Shown: positions 44,542-55,272, numbered from the stretch's first letter. The stretch is 64,000 bases of DNA from Lachnospiraceae bacterium (GCA_022769625.1 JALEJP010000019.1:62001-126000), one strand, 5' to 3'. The notes: generated from the letters alone by a model not told the origin. Numbers and translations: made by a program.

Positions 44542-45732
44542 TTATTTTACCAGTGCCACTGTCTCACGGCAAATTGCAAGCTCTTCATTTGTCGGGATAA
44601 CTGCAACCTTAACTTTGGAATCTGCAGTAGAGATAACAACATTGTCGCCTCTCTTTGCGTTTTCCTCCTTATCAATGGCAATACCCAGATAGCCAAGGTA
44701 TTCGCATACTTTTTCACGTACCAGGCCGGCATTCTCACCGATACCTGCTGTGAAAGCGATGGCATCCACACCGTTCATAGCTGCCACATAAGCACCTACG
44801 TATTTTGCCACACGATAGCAGAATACTTCAACGGCTGCCTCAGCTCTCTTGTTGCCGGCATTCATGCCGTCTACCAGGTCACGGAAATCACTTGACAGGC
44901 CTGAAATGCCTTCCACACCGGATTTCTTGTTCAGCACGTTCATAACGCCTGCGATATCCAGATTTTCTTTCTTTGCGATATATTCCATGATTGCCGGATC
45001 GATATCACCGGAACGTGTACCCATTACAAGACCTTCCAGAGGTGTCAGACCCATGGAGGTATCCACACATTTGCCATCTTTCACTGCGCTGATCGAAGCG
45101 CCGTTGCCCAGGTGGCATACGATAATCTTGGAATGATCCAGATCCATTCCAAGGAAGCTTGCGATTTCTTTGGATACGAAGCTGTGTGAGGTTCCGTGGA
45201 AACCGTATCTTCTGACTTTGTATTTCTCATAGTACTCATATGGAAGTCCGTACAGATATGCTTTCTGCGGCATCGTCTGATGGAAAGCAGTATCAAAAAC
45301 AGCCACCATCGGTACACCCGGCATCAGTTCCTTGCAGGCATTGATGCCGATCAGGTTTGCCGGATTGTGCAGCGGTGCAAGATCGTTGCACTCTGCAACC
45401 GCATCCAGTACCTCGTCTGTAATAATAACAGATGAAGCAAATTTCTCACCGCCATGTACGATACGGTGACCAACCGCATTTACTTCAGAAAGGCTCTTGA
45501 CAGCTCCTGTCTTCTCATTTACCAGAGCATCCAGAACCATCTGAATCGCCTCTTTATGTGTCGGCATAGCTGCCTCAGTAATCTCTTTGTCACATCCTGC
45601 TTTCTGGTAAACCAGTCTTCCATCAATACCAATTCGCTCACAGAGACCCTTTGCCAGTACATCCTCTGTGTCGGAATTGATCAACTGATATTTCAGAGAT
45701 GAGCTTCCGCAGTTAATAACTAATACGTTCAT
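44542..45732 (-). CDS. ackA: Acetate kinase
   Basis: 396 residues. The start [30 protein letters not shown], the DTAFHQTMP motif and the C-terminal GIGENA segment are all diagnostic of acetate kinase. It makes ATP and acetate from acetyl phosphate. It lies 37 bases after pta and forms the main ATP-yielding end of acetogenesis and sugar fermentation. The last segment (residues 375-396) is complete. Confidence 0.98.
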   Translation of the reverse strand: MNVLVINCGSSSLKYQLINSDTEDVLAKGLCERIGIDGRLVYQKAGCDKEITEAAMPTHKEAIQMVLDALVNEKTGAVKSLSEVNAVGHRIVHGGEKFASSVIITDEVLDAVAECNDLAPLHNPANLIGINACKELMPGVPMVAVFDTAFHQTMPQKAYLYGLPYEYYEKYKVRRYGFHGTSHSFVSKEIASFLGMDLDHSKIIVCHLGNGASISAVKDGKCVDTSMGLTPLEGLVMGTRSGDIDPAIMEYIAKKENLDIAGVMNVLNKKSGVEGISGLSSDFRDLVDGMNAGNKRAEAAVEVFCYRVAKYVGAYVAAMNGVDAIAFTAGIGENAGLVREKVCEYLGYLGIAIDKEENAKRGDNVVISTADSKVKVAVIPTNEELAICRETVALVK

Positions 45733-45769
45733 GTTACATCCTCCTGATTCAAACGTGATCTATGTATTA

Positions 45770-46828
<1,059 letters not shown>

Positions 46829-46846
46829 TTACTCATGAATACCTTT

Positions 46847-46875
46847 ATTATATCGCCAGACTGCCTTATTTTCAA
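46847..46875 (-). promoter_or_regulatory. Promoter of pta-ackA
   Basis: Minus-strand TTGAAA, a 17-base spacer and TATAAT. The leader of about 75 bases contains a small AACTGCG/CGCAG hairpin. It is divergent from the tmcAL promoter about 70 bases away. Confidence 0.82.
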
Positions 46876-46943
46876 CTGAATTTGTGTATCTTTTTGTAAA
46901 CATCTTCCATGTTTGGAACGTATATCCTCCTTTCGGATTCCCC

Positions 46944-46972
46944 TTGCTGTTTTCTTCTCTTTTCGTTACAAT
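46944..46972 (+). promoter_or_regulatory. Promoter of tmcAL
   Basis: TTGCTG, a 17-base spacer and TACAAT on plus, 32 bases before the ATG. Confidence 0.65.
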
Positions 46973-47003
46973 AGTTCTATCATCTTTTGAAAGGAACTCT
47001 ATT

Positions 47004-48218
47004 ATGAAAACAGTGGGTATCATCGCAGAATACAATCCCTTCCACAATGGACATGCCTGGCAGCTTGCCGAGGCAAAGAAACGCACCGGAGCGGATTTTT
47101 CCGTTATTGTCATGAGCGGTGACTTTGTCCAGCGCGGAGAACCGGCAATGACGGACAAATTTACCCGGACAAAAATGGCACTGCTTGGAGGCGCGGATCT
47201 GGTCATTGAGCTTCCGGTGCAGTATGCCTGCGGCAGCGCAGAATACTTTGCCCGCGGTGCCTGCACTCTTCTGGACCGCCTTGGTGTTGTGGACACCCTT
47301 TGTTTTGGCTGTGAAGACGAGCTTCCGGATGCATTTTCCGCTCTTTCCGGACTTCTTGCCGACGAACCGCCTGCTTTTTCCAGGTGTCTGAAAAAATATC
47401 TGGCCTGTGGGAATTCCTTTCCAAAAGCACGGCTGCTGGCACTGGAAGCCTGTCTTTCTCCCTCTGAAACACTCCCCATGGATTCTGCCCGTGCTCTGCT
47501 CTCTTCCCCGAACAACACGCTGGGGCTGGAATATCTCATTGCCTGCAGACGCCAGAACTGCTCCTTTGATTTTCTGCCCATCCCCCGTCAGGGAACCGGA
47601 TACCACTGTGATACGCCATCCGGGAATTTTGCATCTGCAACAGCTCTGCGGCAGAATCCGGATCTGCTGGATAACTATGTGCCAGCCTGCTGCCTTCCCG
47701 TTCTGAAAAACGCACTGGAACAAAACGGCATGCGCAAAACCGAAGACTTCTCGGCACTTCTTCATTATGCGCTGCTTCTCTGCGAGGATTATTCCGCTTT
47801 TCTTGATGTAAACGACGATCTTGCCGACCGCATCCGAAAACTCCTTCCGCAGTTTATCACCTTTGACCAGTTTGTCTCTCTTTTAAAGACAAAACAGCTG
47901 ACTGAGACCAGGATTCGCAGATGCCTGTTTCACATTCTGCTTGGCATCCGCAAAGAGCCAATAAAAACAGACCGTTTAAACGGTCTGTCCTTCGCACGGG
48001 TTCTCGGCTTTCGCAAAACTGCACTTCCGCTGCTTGGTGAAATCAAGAAAAAGAGCGTTATTCCTATGATCTCACAGGCTGCCGATGCCAGGAAAATACT
48101 GACTGGCCAGGAGCTTGAAGCATTTAAACGGAATCTATGTGCATCTTCCATTTACCATGCCGTCTGGCCTCAGAAAATGCCTTATAATGAATACAGACAA
48201 CAGATCATTCTCATATAA
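47004..48218 (+). CDS. tmcAL: tRNA(Met) cytidine acetate ligase
   Basis: 404 residues from the ATG of MKTVGIIAEYNPFHNGH, with AAAGGA upstream. The nucleotidyltransferase motif HNGH and the SGDFVQRGEPA segment are the signature of the YlbM/TmcAL family. It activates acetate with ATP to acetyl-AMP and forms N4-acetylcytidine at position 34 of elongator tRNA-Met. Since it uses free acetate, its place divergent from pta-ackA is suggestive, though co-regulation is inference. It is a single-gene unit ending in a bidirectional terminator. Confidence 0.94.
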   Translation: MKTVGIIAEYNPFHNGHAWQLAEAKKRTGADFSVIVMSGDFVQRGEPAMTDKFTRTKMALLGGADLVIELPVQYACGSAEYFARGACTLLDRLGVVDTLCFGCEDELPDAFSALSGLLADEPPAFSRCLKKYLACGNSFPKARLLALEACLSPSETLPMDSARALLSSPNNTLGLEYLIACRRQNCSFDFLPIPRQGTGYHCDTPSGNFASATALRQNPDLLDNYVPACCLPVLKNALEQNGMRKTEDFSALLHYALLLCEDYSAFLDVNDDLADRIRKLLPQFITFDQFVSLLKTKQLTETRIRRCLFHILLGIRKEPIKTDRLNGLSFARVLGFRKTALPLLGEIKKKSVIPMISQAADARKILTGQELEAFKRNLCASSIYHAVWPQKMPYNEYRQQIILI

Positions 48219-48228
48219 AGACATAGAA

Positions 48229-48267
48229 AAAACGGGAAACAGATGCCATCGATCCGCTTCCCGTTTT
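48229..48267. terminator. Bidirectional terminator between tmcAL and the DUF711 gene
   Basis: Stem AAAACGGGAA/TTCCCGTTTT with a 19-base loop, T-rich on both strands. The two genes are convergent, so it serves both. Confidence 0.87.
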
Positions 48268-48277
48268 ACCTTTTTTA

Positions 48278-49642
48278 TCAGTTTTTGAAACTGTGAATAG
48301 GTGCCGGTATCCGTCCGGTACGTGACACAAACGCATCACAGGAGAAAGAATTGACCGGCATGATGGGTGCATAGCCCAGAAGGCCGCCAAATTCCACCAT
48401 CTCTCCTACATCTTTTCCGATGACCGGAATCACACGGACTGCTGTGGTCTTCTGGTTTACCATACCAATCGCCATCTCATCTGCAATGATACCTGCGATC
48501 GTTGTATCCTTTGTATCTCCCGGAATGGCAATCATGTCAAGACCTACCGAGCAGACACAGGTCATGGCTTCCAGCTTTTCCAATGTCAGCGCCCCGGCCT
48601 CCACCGCGTTGATCATACCCTGATCCTCACTTACCGGTATGAAAGCGCCGCTTAAACCGCCTACATAGGAAGATGCCATCACACCGCCCTTTTTCACCTG
48701 ATCATTGAGCAGGGCAAGCGCTGCTGTTGTTCCCGGTGCACCGGCGTGCTCCAGACCGATCTCGCAGAGAATATCTGCCACACTGTCACCAATCGCAGGT
48801 GTAGGTGCCAGAGAAAGATCAATAATACCAAAAGGAATACCCAGACGCTTTGATGCCTCCTGAGCCACGAGCTGACCCACACGTGTCACCTTGAAGGCCG
48901 TCTTTTTGATGGTCTCACAGAGAACCTCAAAACTTTCTCCGCGCACCTGCTCAAGCGCTGTTTTAACAACACCAGGTCCGCTGACACCCACGTTAATGAT
49001 CGCATCAGCCTCTGTCACCCCATGGAACGCACCTGCCATAAACGGATTGTCATCCGGTGCATTGCAGAAAACTACAAGCTTTGCGCAGCCCAGAGAATCC
49101 TGTTCTTTTGTACATTCCGCTGTCTTTTTGACAATCTCACCCATCAGACGTACCGCATCCATGTTGATCCCGCATTTTGTGGAACCTACGTTAACCGAAC
49201 TGCAAACACGTTCTGTGCAGGCAAGAGCCTGCGGGATGGAACGAATCAGATTTTCATCACTTTTTGTCATACCTTTTGATACCAGAGCAGAATATCCACC
49301 AATGAAATTAACACCGACTTCTTTTGCCGCCCGATCCAGTGTCTTTGCAAGCGTCACATAATCCTCCGGGCATCTGCAGGCTTTTCCTCCCACCAGGGCA
49401 ATCGGTGTGATGGAAATACGTTTGTTTACGATTGGAATACCATATTCACGCTCGATCTCTTCACCCGTGGCAACCAGATCCTTCGCCACTGTGGTGATTT
49501 TCCGGTAAATATTTTCATTGAGCACGGCAAGATCTGCATCCACACAGTCCAGAAGACTGATTCCAAGCGTAATGGTGCGGACATCCAGGTTTTCCTGTGT
49601 GATCATCTTGTTTGTCTCATTTACTTCAAAAATATTAATCAT
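48278..49642 (-). CDS. DUF711 (UPF0210) protein
   Basis: 454 residues from the ATG of [10 protein letters not shown], the usual family length. The protein is rich in Gly and small residues and has conserved segments such as [14 protein letters not shown] and [20 protein letters not shown]. Structures of the family recall glycyl-radical or PFL-like folds, but no reaction is established. The ACT protein gene lies 28 bases upstream, a pairing found widely in anaerobes and archaea, so the two probably act together. Confidence 0.92.
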   Translation of the reverse strand: MINIFEVNETNKMITQENLDVRTITLGISLLDCVDADLAVLNENIYRKITTVAKDLVATGEEIEREYGIPIVNKRISITPIALVGGKACRCPEDYVTLAKTLDRAAKEVGVNFIGGYSALVSKGMTKSDENLIRSIPQALACTERVCSSVNVGSTKCGINMDAVRLMGEIVKKTAECTKEQDSLGCAKLVVFCNAPDDNPFMAGAFHGVTEADAIINVGVSGPGVVKTALEQVRGESFEVLCETIKKTAFKVTRVGQLVAQEASKRLGIPFGIIDLSLAPTPAIGDSVADILCEIGLEHAGAPGTTAALALLNDQVKKGGVMASSYVGGLSGAFIPVSEDQGMINAVEAGALTLEKLEAMTCVCSVGLDMIAIPGDTKDTTIAGIIADEMAIGMVNQKTTAVRVIPVIGKDVGEMVEFGGLLGYAPIMPVNSFSCDAFVSRTGRIPAPIHSFKN

Positions 49643-49670
49643 AATTGTCGTCCTCTTTTTCCATTGCAGT

Positions 49671-49943
49671 TTAGATTCGATGCATCTTATTGAAAATATC
49701 TTCATGCTGACAGCGGATCGTCAGACCCATTTCATCGCCAAGTTCTTCCAGTCCTCTTGCCAGCTCTGCGAATGGCTTATCTGATTTGTTTGCATCGGTA
49801 ATCATCATCATATTAAAAAATCCCTGAACGATCGTCTGTGAAATATCCAGAATATTCACATTGTTCTCTGCCAGATAAGTGCAGACCTTCGCAATAATGC
49901 CAACGGTGTCTTTTCCTACTACTGTAATAACGGTACGTTTCAT
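49671..49943 (-). CDS. ACT-domain protein (UPF0237)
   Basis: 90 residues. A single ACT domain ([35 protein letters not shown]) with a short helical tail. It probably senses a small ligand, perhaps an amino acid, and acts on its partner, the DUF711 protein encoded next. A role is not proven for any member. Confidence 0.92.
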   Translation of the reverse strand: MKRTVITVVGKDTVGIIAKVCTYLAENNVNILDISQTIVQGFFNMMMITDANKSDKPFAELARGLEELGDEMGLTIRCQHEDIFNKMHRI

Positions 49944-49997
49944 TTTGTTCTTCCTTTCTGTCTCAAAGACAATGTCCTTCTTTTCGCCGCATACCCA

Positions 49998-50795
49998 TTA
50001 CAGGGCAAACATCGGCGATCTATGATCCCTGGCAGCTACGGCAATCGGGAAATCACCCGCCTTATAGGGATTGTCACCCAGTGTTACCTCAGCACATACC
50101 GTCTCATAGGCAAGTGCTTCGTAATTGTTCTCTCTGCTCAGATGACCGAGCATAATGGTTTTAATCCTGTCATTCAGGATCTCACAGAGCAGGCGTCCTG
50201 CATTTTCATTGGACAAATGTCCTCTGTTTCCCAGAATTCTCTTTTTCAGATAATAGGGATAGCTGCCTGCCTGAAGCATATGTATATCGTGATTCGATTC
50301 CAGCAGAATGCCGTCCAGATTTTTCAGATGAGACACGATGTAATCGTCATAATAACCCAGGTCGGTCACCACGCCGACCGACTTCCCTCCCTGATTGATC
50401 CGATAGGCAACCGGCTCTGCCGCATCATGGGAAATGGAAAATGGTTCTACCTCCAGATCATTTACCATAAATTTCTGTTCCGCCCGGATCGGATGAAACA
50501 GCTCCGACTCGATAGCTCCCAGACTTCCCGTGTGCAAAATACCATCGATCGTTCCGGCTGTAGCATAAATCGGAATATGATATTTTCGGGACATGACGCC
50601 CAGTCCTTTGATATGATCCGAATGTTCATGTGTAATCAGAATCCCCTGAATCTCCTCCGGTTTCCGGTCAATGTCGTGCAGACCATCCACGATCCGTTTT
50701 TTACTGATACCGGTATCGATCAGCACCGCAGAGTTTTCAGATCCCACATAAATACAGTTTCCACTGCTTCCGCTTGCAATACTACAAAAATCCAT
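49998..50795 (-). CDS. YycJ/WalJ-like metallo-beta-lactamase fold hydrolase
   Basis: 265 residues. The metal motif THEHSDHIKG and later His residues (NHDIHML, LGHLSREN) match the fold. Homologues include the Bacillus YycJ/WalJ exonuclease, proposed to act in DNA mismatch repair, and related RNA/DNA hydrolases. The ATG at 50795 overlaps the coaE coding end by 14 bases. It lies close to polA and coaE, which fits a DNA metabolism role, but function is inferred. Confidence 0.9.
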   Translation of the reverse strand: MDFCSIASGSSGNCIYVGSENSAVLIDTGISKKRIVDGLHDIDRKPEEIQGILITHEHSDHIKGLGVMSRKYHIPIYATAGTIDGILHTGSLGAIESELFHPIRAEQKFMVNDLEVEPFSISHDAAEPVAYRINQGGKSVGVVTDLGYYDDYIVSHLKNLDGILLESNHDIHMLQAGSYPYYLKKRILGNRGHLSNENAGRLLCEILNDRIKTIMLGHLSRENNYEALAYETVCAEVTLGDNPYKAGDFPIAVAARDHRSPMFAL

Positions 50796-51387
50796 TTTCC
50801 ACCAATCCTCTGTCGATTTGTTCAAATGTATTTTCTACAAAATCACTGCTGTTGTCAACTACAAATTGACAGTATTTGCGAAATACCGCATCTTTTTGCT
50901 GATTCTTCAGGATAGCATCGATTTTCCGGTCGGTATATCCTCTGCTTTGTTTCAACCGCTGACGCCTGATATCATCCTTCACAAAAATATACCAGATCTG
51001 ATCGCATACTGCATCATAATGCTCTTCGATCAGAAGGGCAGCCTCCAGAACCACAAACGGAACACGTTTTTTTTCCTGCTCCGTCCTGATTTCATCCAGA
51101 ATCCATGTTTTGACTGACGGATGAATGATCCTGTTCAGCCGTTCCAGACATTTGCGATCAGAGAATACCGTTTCCCCAAGCTTCCTTCTGTCAATCTTCC
51201 CACAGACATCCAGTACATCCTGCCCAAAGGCATGTGTAATCTGCTCATAGCAGGGCATGCCCGGTTCCATAAGCAGATGACCCACTGCATCTGCCTGTAT
51301 CACTCTCGCACCGTAACGCTTTCCCAGATAGTCAAGCACCGTGCTTTTTCCGGCACCAACCTGCCCGGTAATTCCTAGTACTTTCAT
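50782..51387 (-). CDS. coaE: Dephospho-CoA kinase
   Basis: 201 residues from the ATG of MKVLGITGQVGAGKST. The P-loop, the ADAVGH segment and the LLIEEHYD lid region are diagnostic. It carries out the last step of CoA synthesis. polA ends 43 bases upstream; the polA-coaE order is common in Firmicutes. Confidence 0.95.
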   Translation of the reverse strand: MKVLGITGQVGAGKSTVLDYLGKRYGARVIQADAVGHLLMEPGMPCYEQITHAFGQDVLDVCGKIDRRKLGETVFSDRKCLERLNRIIHPSVKTWILDEIRTEQEKKRVPFVVLEAALLIEEHYDAVCDQIWYIFVKDDIRRQRLKQSRGYTDRKIDAILKNQQKDAVFRKYCQFVVDNSSDFVENTFEQIDRGLVENGFL

Positions 51388-51430
51388 ATCCTTTCCTCCC
51401 GAATGGCCGCGCAAAAGCGGCATTTGTTTT

Positions 51431-54055
51431 TTACTTTGCCTCATACCAGCTGTTTCCGGTATGCATATCAATTTCCAGACACACATCCAGGTCTGCAGCT
51501 CCCTGCATTTCTTCCAGAAGGATCTGTTTTACCGTTTCCACTTCATCCACAGCTGCTTCCACCAGAAGCTCATCATGAACCTGAAGGATCAACCGGGATC
51601 TCAGATTCTCCTTTTTCAGTCTTTCATTCACCCGCACCATAGCAATCTTGATAATATCTGCCGCCGTTCCCTGAATCGGAGAATTCATGGCAACACGTTC
51701 CCCAAAGGAGCGCTGCATATAATTTGATGAGGAAAGCTCCGGCACTGGCCTGCGCCTTCCAAACAAAGTACACACATAACCATTTTTCTTTGCCTCCTCC
51801 ACCGATTCATCCAGAAACTGTTTGATACGTGGATAGGTCTCAAAATATTTTTCTATATACTCCGCTGCCTCTTTCCTCGTAATACTTAAATCCTGACTCA
51901 GGCCAAAAGAACTGATCCCATATACAATTCCAAAATTAACGGCTTTCGCATTTCTTCTCTGCAGATCTGTCACCTGGTCAAAAGGCACATGAAATACCTG
52001 TGAGGCCGTAATACGATGGATATCCTGCGCTTCACGGTATGCCTCGATCAGAGTCCTGTCTCCTGATATGTGAGCCAGAACCCTGAGCTCAATCTGGGAA
52101 TAATCTGCATCCACAAACACAAAACCATCCTCCGGAATAAACACCTTACGGATCAGCCTGCCCAGTTCCATTCGAATGGGGATATTCTGGAGATTTGGCT
52201 CCGTACTGCTGATGCGTCCCGTAGCCGTGATCGTCTGGTGAAATTTCCCATGAATTCTGCCGTCATCGGAAATATAGGCAGCAAGCCCGTCCGCATAAGT
52301 AGATTTCAGCTTTGTAAGCTGCCTGTATTCCAGGATATCTGATACAATGGGGGCCTCCGGTGCCAGCTTTTCCAACACATCCGCTGCAGTGGAATATCCC
52401 GTTTTTGTCTTCTTTCCATATGGAAGCTTCAGCTTTTCAAACAGAACCACGCCCAGCTGTTTCGGGGAATTAATATTAAATTTTTCCCCTGCAAGACGGT
52501 AAATGGTATCCTCCAGTTCTGCGATACGACCGGTAAGCTGTTCCCCGTATCCTTTAAGTGCCAAAGCCTCCACCCGTATTCCAGCCTGCTCCATATCATA
52601 AAGTGTATAGACCAACGGCATTTCAATTTCTGTAAAAAGGCGTTCCATTCCAAGCTGTTTCAGCTTTTCTTCCAGAGGCTCTTTTCCTTCCAGACACGTG
52701 TAGGTACCATAACAGGCACATTTCTTCACAGACTCGACGTCCTCTGAATGAAATCCCGCCTTTCCCAGAAGCTCCTGTCTGGACGGGATCAAAAGATCCA
52801 GATATTCCTTTGCAATATCTTCATACCCGTATTGATCCTTTAACGGATTGATCAGATACATGGCAATGGCTGCATCAAAAATATGATGATTTTTCGGACT
52901 TATGAATGCAAGCTGTTCCTTCAGATTCATAGTCACCGCCTCAGGAACCGCATCCAGAAGCTCCGTAAGTTTTCCGCACAGATAGTCTTCCGTCAGAAAC
53001 CCCTGTACCGGAATATACCAGATCTGTTCTTTTTTCCAGGCAATGGCCGCACCTGCCATCTGTTTCTTTTCTGCCAGGATAAAAAAGCTGAGAAACTGCG
53101 CCTTTCCCGCTTCTCCAAAAATCTGTTCCGCCTGAGAAAAATCCGTTACCAGATAAAAATTATGTTCCATCTTCTGATCCGGTGTATCACAGTTAAAACG
53201 ATTCAGCATATTTTTAAACTCCAGCTTTTTGAAAAGCGCAAATGCCTCCGGTGTATAAAGACTGGTAAGCCTTGCATCCTCCAAAGAGAACGAAACCGGG
53301 CTGTCCGTATCGATCGTCGCCAGTTTTTTGCTTAAAACAGCCATATCATAATGCTCCAGAAATGCATTTTTTGCTTTTGCAGGTTTGATCTCATCTACAT
53401 GGGCATATGCGTTCTCCACGGTTCCATACTCAACGATCAGCCTGGTGGCTGTCTTTTCTCCTACCCCCGGAAGTCCAGGAATATTGTCAGCGGAATCACC
53501 CATCAGTGCTTTCAGCTCAATAATCTGCAGGGGTGTAACCTGATACTTCTCCTGCACCTCTTTTGCATGATAATCTTCGATTTCCGTTCCACCCCTCTTT
53601 GTTTTTGGAATCCGGATCTGAATGTGCTCCGTAGCAAGCTGAAGAAGATCCCGGTCTCCGGAAACAACAGAAACCTCAAGCCCCTTTTTCTCCATACGTT
53701 TTGCCACTGTACCGAGCAGATCATCCGCCTCATATCCCTCAAGCATCAACAGGGGTACACCCATGGCGCGCAGAACCTCCTTCATGACAGGTACCTGCTC
53801 ATGAAGCTGCTCCGGCATGGGTTTTCGTGTTCCTTTGTAATCTTGATACATTTTATGTCGGAAAGTAGGTGCTTTCAGATCGAAAGCGACTGCCAGATAC
53901 TGGGGATTTTCCTCCGAAAGAATTTTAAATAAAATATTCAGAAATCCATAGACAGCATTTGTGTGTAATCCTTCCGAATTTGTAAGATCCGGGACACCGT
54001 AAAATGCCCGGTTTAAAATACTGTGTCCATCAATCAGAACAATTTTCTCACTCAT
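51431..54055 (-). CDS. polA: DNA polymerase I, probably without proofreading
   Basis: 874 residues from the ATG after AAAGGAG (MSEKIVLIDGHS). The 5'-3' exonuclease domain (1-290) has its acidic residues (VSGDRDLLQL, ADNIPGLPGVGEKTA). The middle domain (about 305-460) lacks the DxE and later acidic motifs of a working 3'-5' exonuclease; the first motif position reads FLSFFIL. The polymerase domain has VDADYSQIELRVLAHISGD, the O-helix RRNAKAVNFGIVYG and the C motif VHDELLVE. It fills gaps and removes primers. Confidence 0.97.
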   Translation of the reverse strand: MSEKIVLIDGHSILNRAFYGVPDLTNSEGLHTNAVYGFLNILFKILSEENPQYLAVAFDLKAPTFRHKMYQDYKGTRKPMPEQLHEQVPVMKEVLRAMGVPLLMLEGYEADDLLGTVAKRMEKKGLEVSVVSGDRDLLQLATEHIQIRIPKTKRGGTEIEDYHAKEVQEKYQVTPLQIIELKALMGDSADNIPGLPGVGEKTATRLIVEYGTVENAYAHVDEIKPAKAKNAFLEHYDMAVLSKKLATIDTDSPVSFSLEDARLTSLYTPEAFALFKKLEFKNMLNRFNCDTPDQKMEHNFYLVTDFSQAEQIFGEAGKAQFLSFFILAEKKQMAGAAIAWKKEQIWYIPVQGFLTEDYLCGKLTELLDAVPEAVTMNLKEQLAFISPKNHHIFDAAIAMYLINPLKDQYGYEDIAKEYLDLLIPSRQELLGKAGFHSEDVESVKKCACYGTYTCLEGKEPLEEKLKQLGMERLFTEIEMPLVYTLYDMEQAGIRVEALALKGYGEQLTGRIAELEDTIYRLAGEKFNINSPKQLGVVLFEKLKLPYGKKTKTGYSTAADVLEKLAPEAPIVSDILEYRQLTKLKSTYADGLAAYISDDGRIHGKFHQTITATGRISSTEPNLQNIPIRMELGRLIRKVFIPEDGFVFVDADYSQIELRVLAHISGDRTLIEAYREAQDIHRITASQVFHVPFDQVTDLQRRNAKAVNFGIVYGISSFGLSQDLSITRKEAAEYIEKYFETYPRIKQFLDESVEEAKKNGYVCTLFGRRRPVPELSSSNYMQRSFGERVAMNSPIQGTAADIIKIAMVRVNERLKKENLRSRLILQVHDELLVEAAVDEVETVKQILLEEMQGAADLDVCLEIDMHTGNSWYEAK

Positions 54056-54056
54056 T

Positions 54057-54626
54057 TTATTCTCCTTTCCCATCCTTCCCTTTTCCGTCTGTATCAGAGC
54101 CTGATATGCCCTCCGCATTCGCCGGTTCTTTTGGCGGTTCCGGCTCCGTCATGGATTCCTCTTTCGTATTCTCTTTGATACGTTCCTTTCTCCTGAAAGA
54201 AACGCTTCTCTCTTTTCTATCTTCCACCCTGTTCTTCTCTTCGTCTCCTGACAGAAGCCGGTATACCGGATTGCTTTGTAGGTCTCCGGTTCTCCAGAAC
54301 TCTACCTGGGAAAAAAGAACCAAAATCAGAAAAATCTGCGCAAGCATCATAATCCCAATTCGGTAAAAATGCGCAATACGTGTCTTCCACACATAAAAAC
54401 GACTCTCTTCCAGATTGTTCTGCAGGGCATTTTCCACATCATAAACGGTGCTCCCCTCTTCATCGTCCAGCCTCTGCAGGGTATAATGAACCGTATAATA
54501 GATTTCCAGCTCCTCGTAGCATTCTCTGCAGTTACTGATATGATCCAGAAACTCTTCCAGCTCTTTGTCATTTAGTTTTTTTAAAATATAGGGCGTCACC
54601 ATAGACTGCGCACGTTTACAATCCAT
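54057..54626 (-). CDS. Zinc-finger (zf-HC2-like) membrane protein next to polA
   Basis: 189 residues. The N-terminus has the anti-sigma-type zinc motif with HISNCRECYEEL (His-x3-Cys-x2-Cys). One membrane helix is near residues 92-108. The C-terminal 65 residues are charged and disordered (EENTKEE..., rich in Glu, Lys, Pro, Gly). Only one base separates it from polA. It has the build of an anti-sigma factor, but no sigma factor gene is adjacent, so the partner is unknown. Confidence 0.8.
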   Translation of the reverse strand: MDCKRAQSMVTPYILKKLNDKELEEFLDHISNCRECYEELEIYYTVHYTLQRLDDEEGSTVYDVENALQNNLEESRFYVWKTRIAHFYRIGIMMLAQIFLILVLFSQVEFWRTGDLQSNPVYRLLSGDEEKNRVEDRKERSVSFRRKERIKENTKEESMTEPEPPKEPANAEGISGSDTDGKGKDGKGE

Positions 54627-54706
54627 CTTCGTTTCTTCTCCTTATATCATAAGCACCGGCGGGTTCTGTTTGCCGCAGTATTTTTGCATATCATCTGCAT
54701 AACAAG

Positions 54707-54750
54707 TTTTATTACACAGGAAATTCGAAGGAATTTCCTGTGTAATAAAA
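54707..54750. repeat. Palindromic intergenic repeat, copy 2
   Basis: A 44-base palindrome: TTTTATTACACAGGAAATTC, then GAAG, then the complementary arm. The core and arms match copy 1 at 25006-25051 nearly base for base. It lies directly after the tRNA-Leu terminator on the minus strand, with its outer arm taking in the T-run. Confidence 0.75.
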
Positions 54751-54793
54751 ATAACCGTGCTCCCAATCCTTCTCAGGCTCGGATAAGCACGGT
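54749..54793 (-). terminator. Terminator of tRNA-Leu
   Basis: Minus-strand stem ACCGTGCT/AGCACGGT with an inner ATCC/GGAT pairing and a TTATTTTTATT tail. Confidence 0.8.
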
Positions 54794-54797
54794 CAAA

Positions 54798-54880
54798 TGC
54801 CGGTGGCCGGACTCGAACCGGCACGGCTGTTAACCGCTTGATTTTGAGTCAAGTGCGTCTGCCAATTCCGCCACACCGGC
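54798..54880 (-). tRNA. tRNA-Leu (anticodon CAA)
   Basis: 83 bases. The acceptor stem is GCCGGTG/CACCGGC with A as discriminator; the anticodon stem-loop CTTGA-CTCAAAA-TCAAG gives CAA, reading UUG; the long variable arm CGGTTAACAGCCG marks a class II tRNA; the T-arm is GCCGG-TTCGAGT-CCGGC. CCA is not encoded. It is single, with its own promoter and terminator. Confidence 0.97.
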
Positions 54881-54901
54881 ATATTTTCTAAACCGGTATT
54901 T

Positions 54902-54930
54902 ATCTTAACATAGTTTGACATCTTATGCAA
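54902..54930 (-). promoter_or_regulatory. Promoter of tRNA-Leu
   Basis: Minus-strand TTGCAT, a 17-base spacer and TAAGAT, about 20 bases before the tRNA 5' end. Confidence 0.7.
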
Positions 54931-55002
54931 GCTTTTTTTATTCTCTTTTTCTTCTGTCCAGATCCACAGCCGTTTTTTCACAATTTCAAAATCAGAAATC
55001 TG

Positions 55003-55031
55003 TTGACACATCCTGTGCTTTTGCATATAAT
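55003..55031 (+). promoter_or_regulatory. Promoter of the NiCo riboswitch and CDF exporter
   Basis: TTGACA, a 17-base spacer and TATAAT, a full consensus. Transcription would begin near 55038, giving a leader of about 235 bases. The 392-base gap between tRNA-Leu and the exporter is accounted for by two promoters and this leader. Confidence 0.92.
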
Positions 55032-55083
55032 ATTTTAAACTCTTTGCACTGCATGAATGCATACTTAGTATACAGAAGCAACA

Positions 55084-55176
55084 GTACAAACTGAGCAGGC
55101 ATTGGACTTTCGAGTTCAGGAAGCCGGGCCATAGGATTTGGCAGCAGATGAGCAGACGCACATCTGTGGGACAGTA
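55084..55176 (+). promoter_or_regulatory. NiCo (czcD) riboswitch aptamer
   Basis: The conserved blocks AACTGAGCAGGCA, GCCGGGC, GCAGCAGATG and GCACATCTGTGGGACAGT occur in order and with the spacing of the characterised nickel/cobalt riboswitch. The four-helix junction can be drawn: ACTG/CAGT closing stem, TTGGACT-type hairpin, GCCGGGCC...GGC hairpin and the CAGATG/CATCTG hairpin. The class binds Co(II) and Ni(II) and switches on metal exporters. The gene downstream is a CDF exporter, which agrees. Confidence 0.92.
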
Positions 55177-55204
55177 GTATGTTTCACAGGTGTGCTGTTT
55201 TTTT
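55158..55204 (+). terminator. Riboswitch-controlled terminator
   Basis: GCACATCTGTG pairs with CACAGGTGTGC (11 bp, one G-U) and is followed by TGTTTTTTT. The first arm is also the 3' half of the aptamer's last hairpin, so metal binding should prevent terminator formation and allow transcription of the exporter. Confidence 0.9.
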
Positions 55205-55272
55205 ATAATTCCACGTACCTTGTGAAGTGCCATAAGAGAAAACCATATTATTATTTGAATGGAGGTCATCTT

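Noticed and set aside
46829..47581. 250- and 261-codon open frames on minus across tmcAL
   Set aside because: Shadow frames of a gene with diagnostic HNGH and SGDFVQRGEP motifs on plus; the promoter and ribosome binding site support plus.
50022..50915. 297-codon open frame on plus
   Set aside because: Antisense to the YycJ-type hydrolase, whose metal motif is intact.
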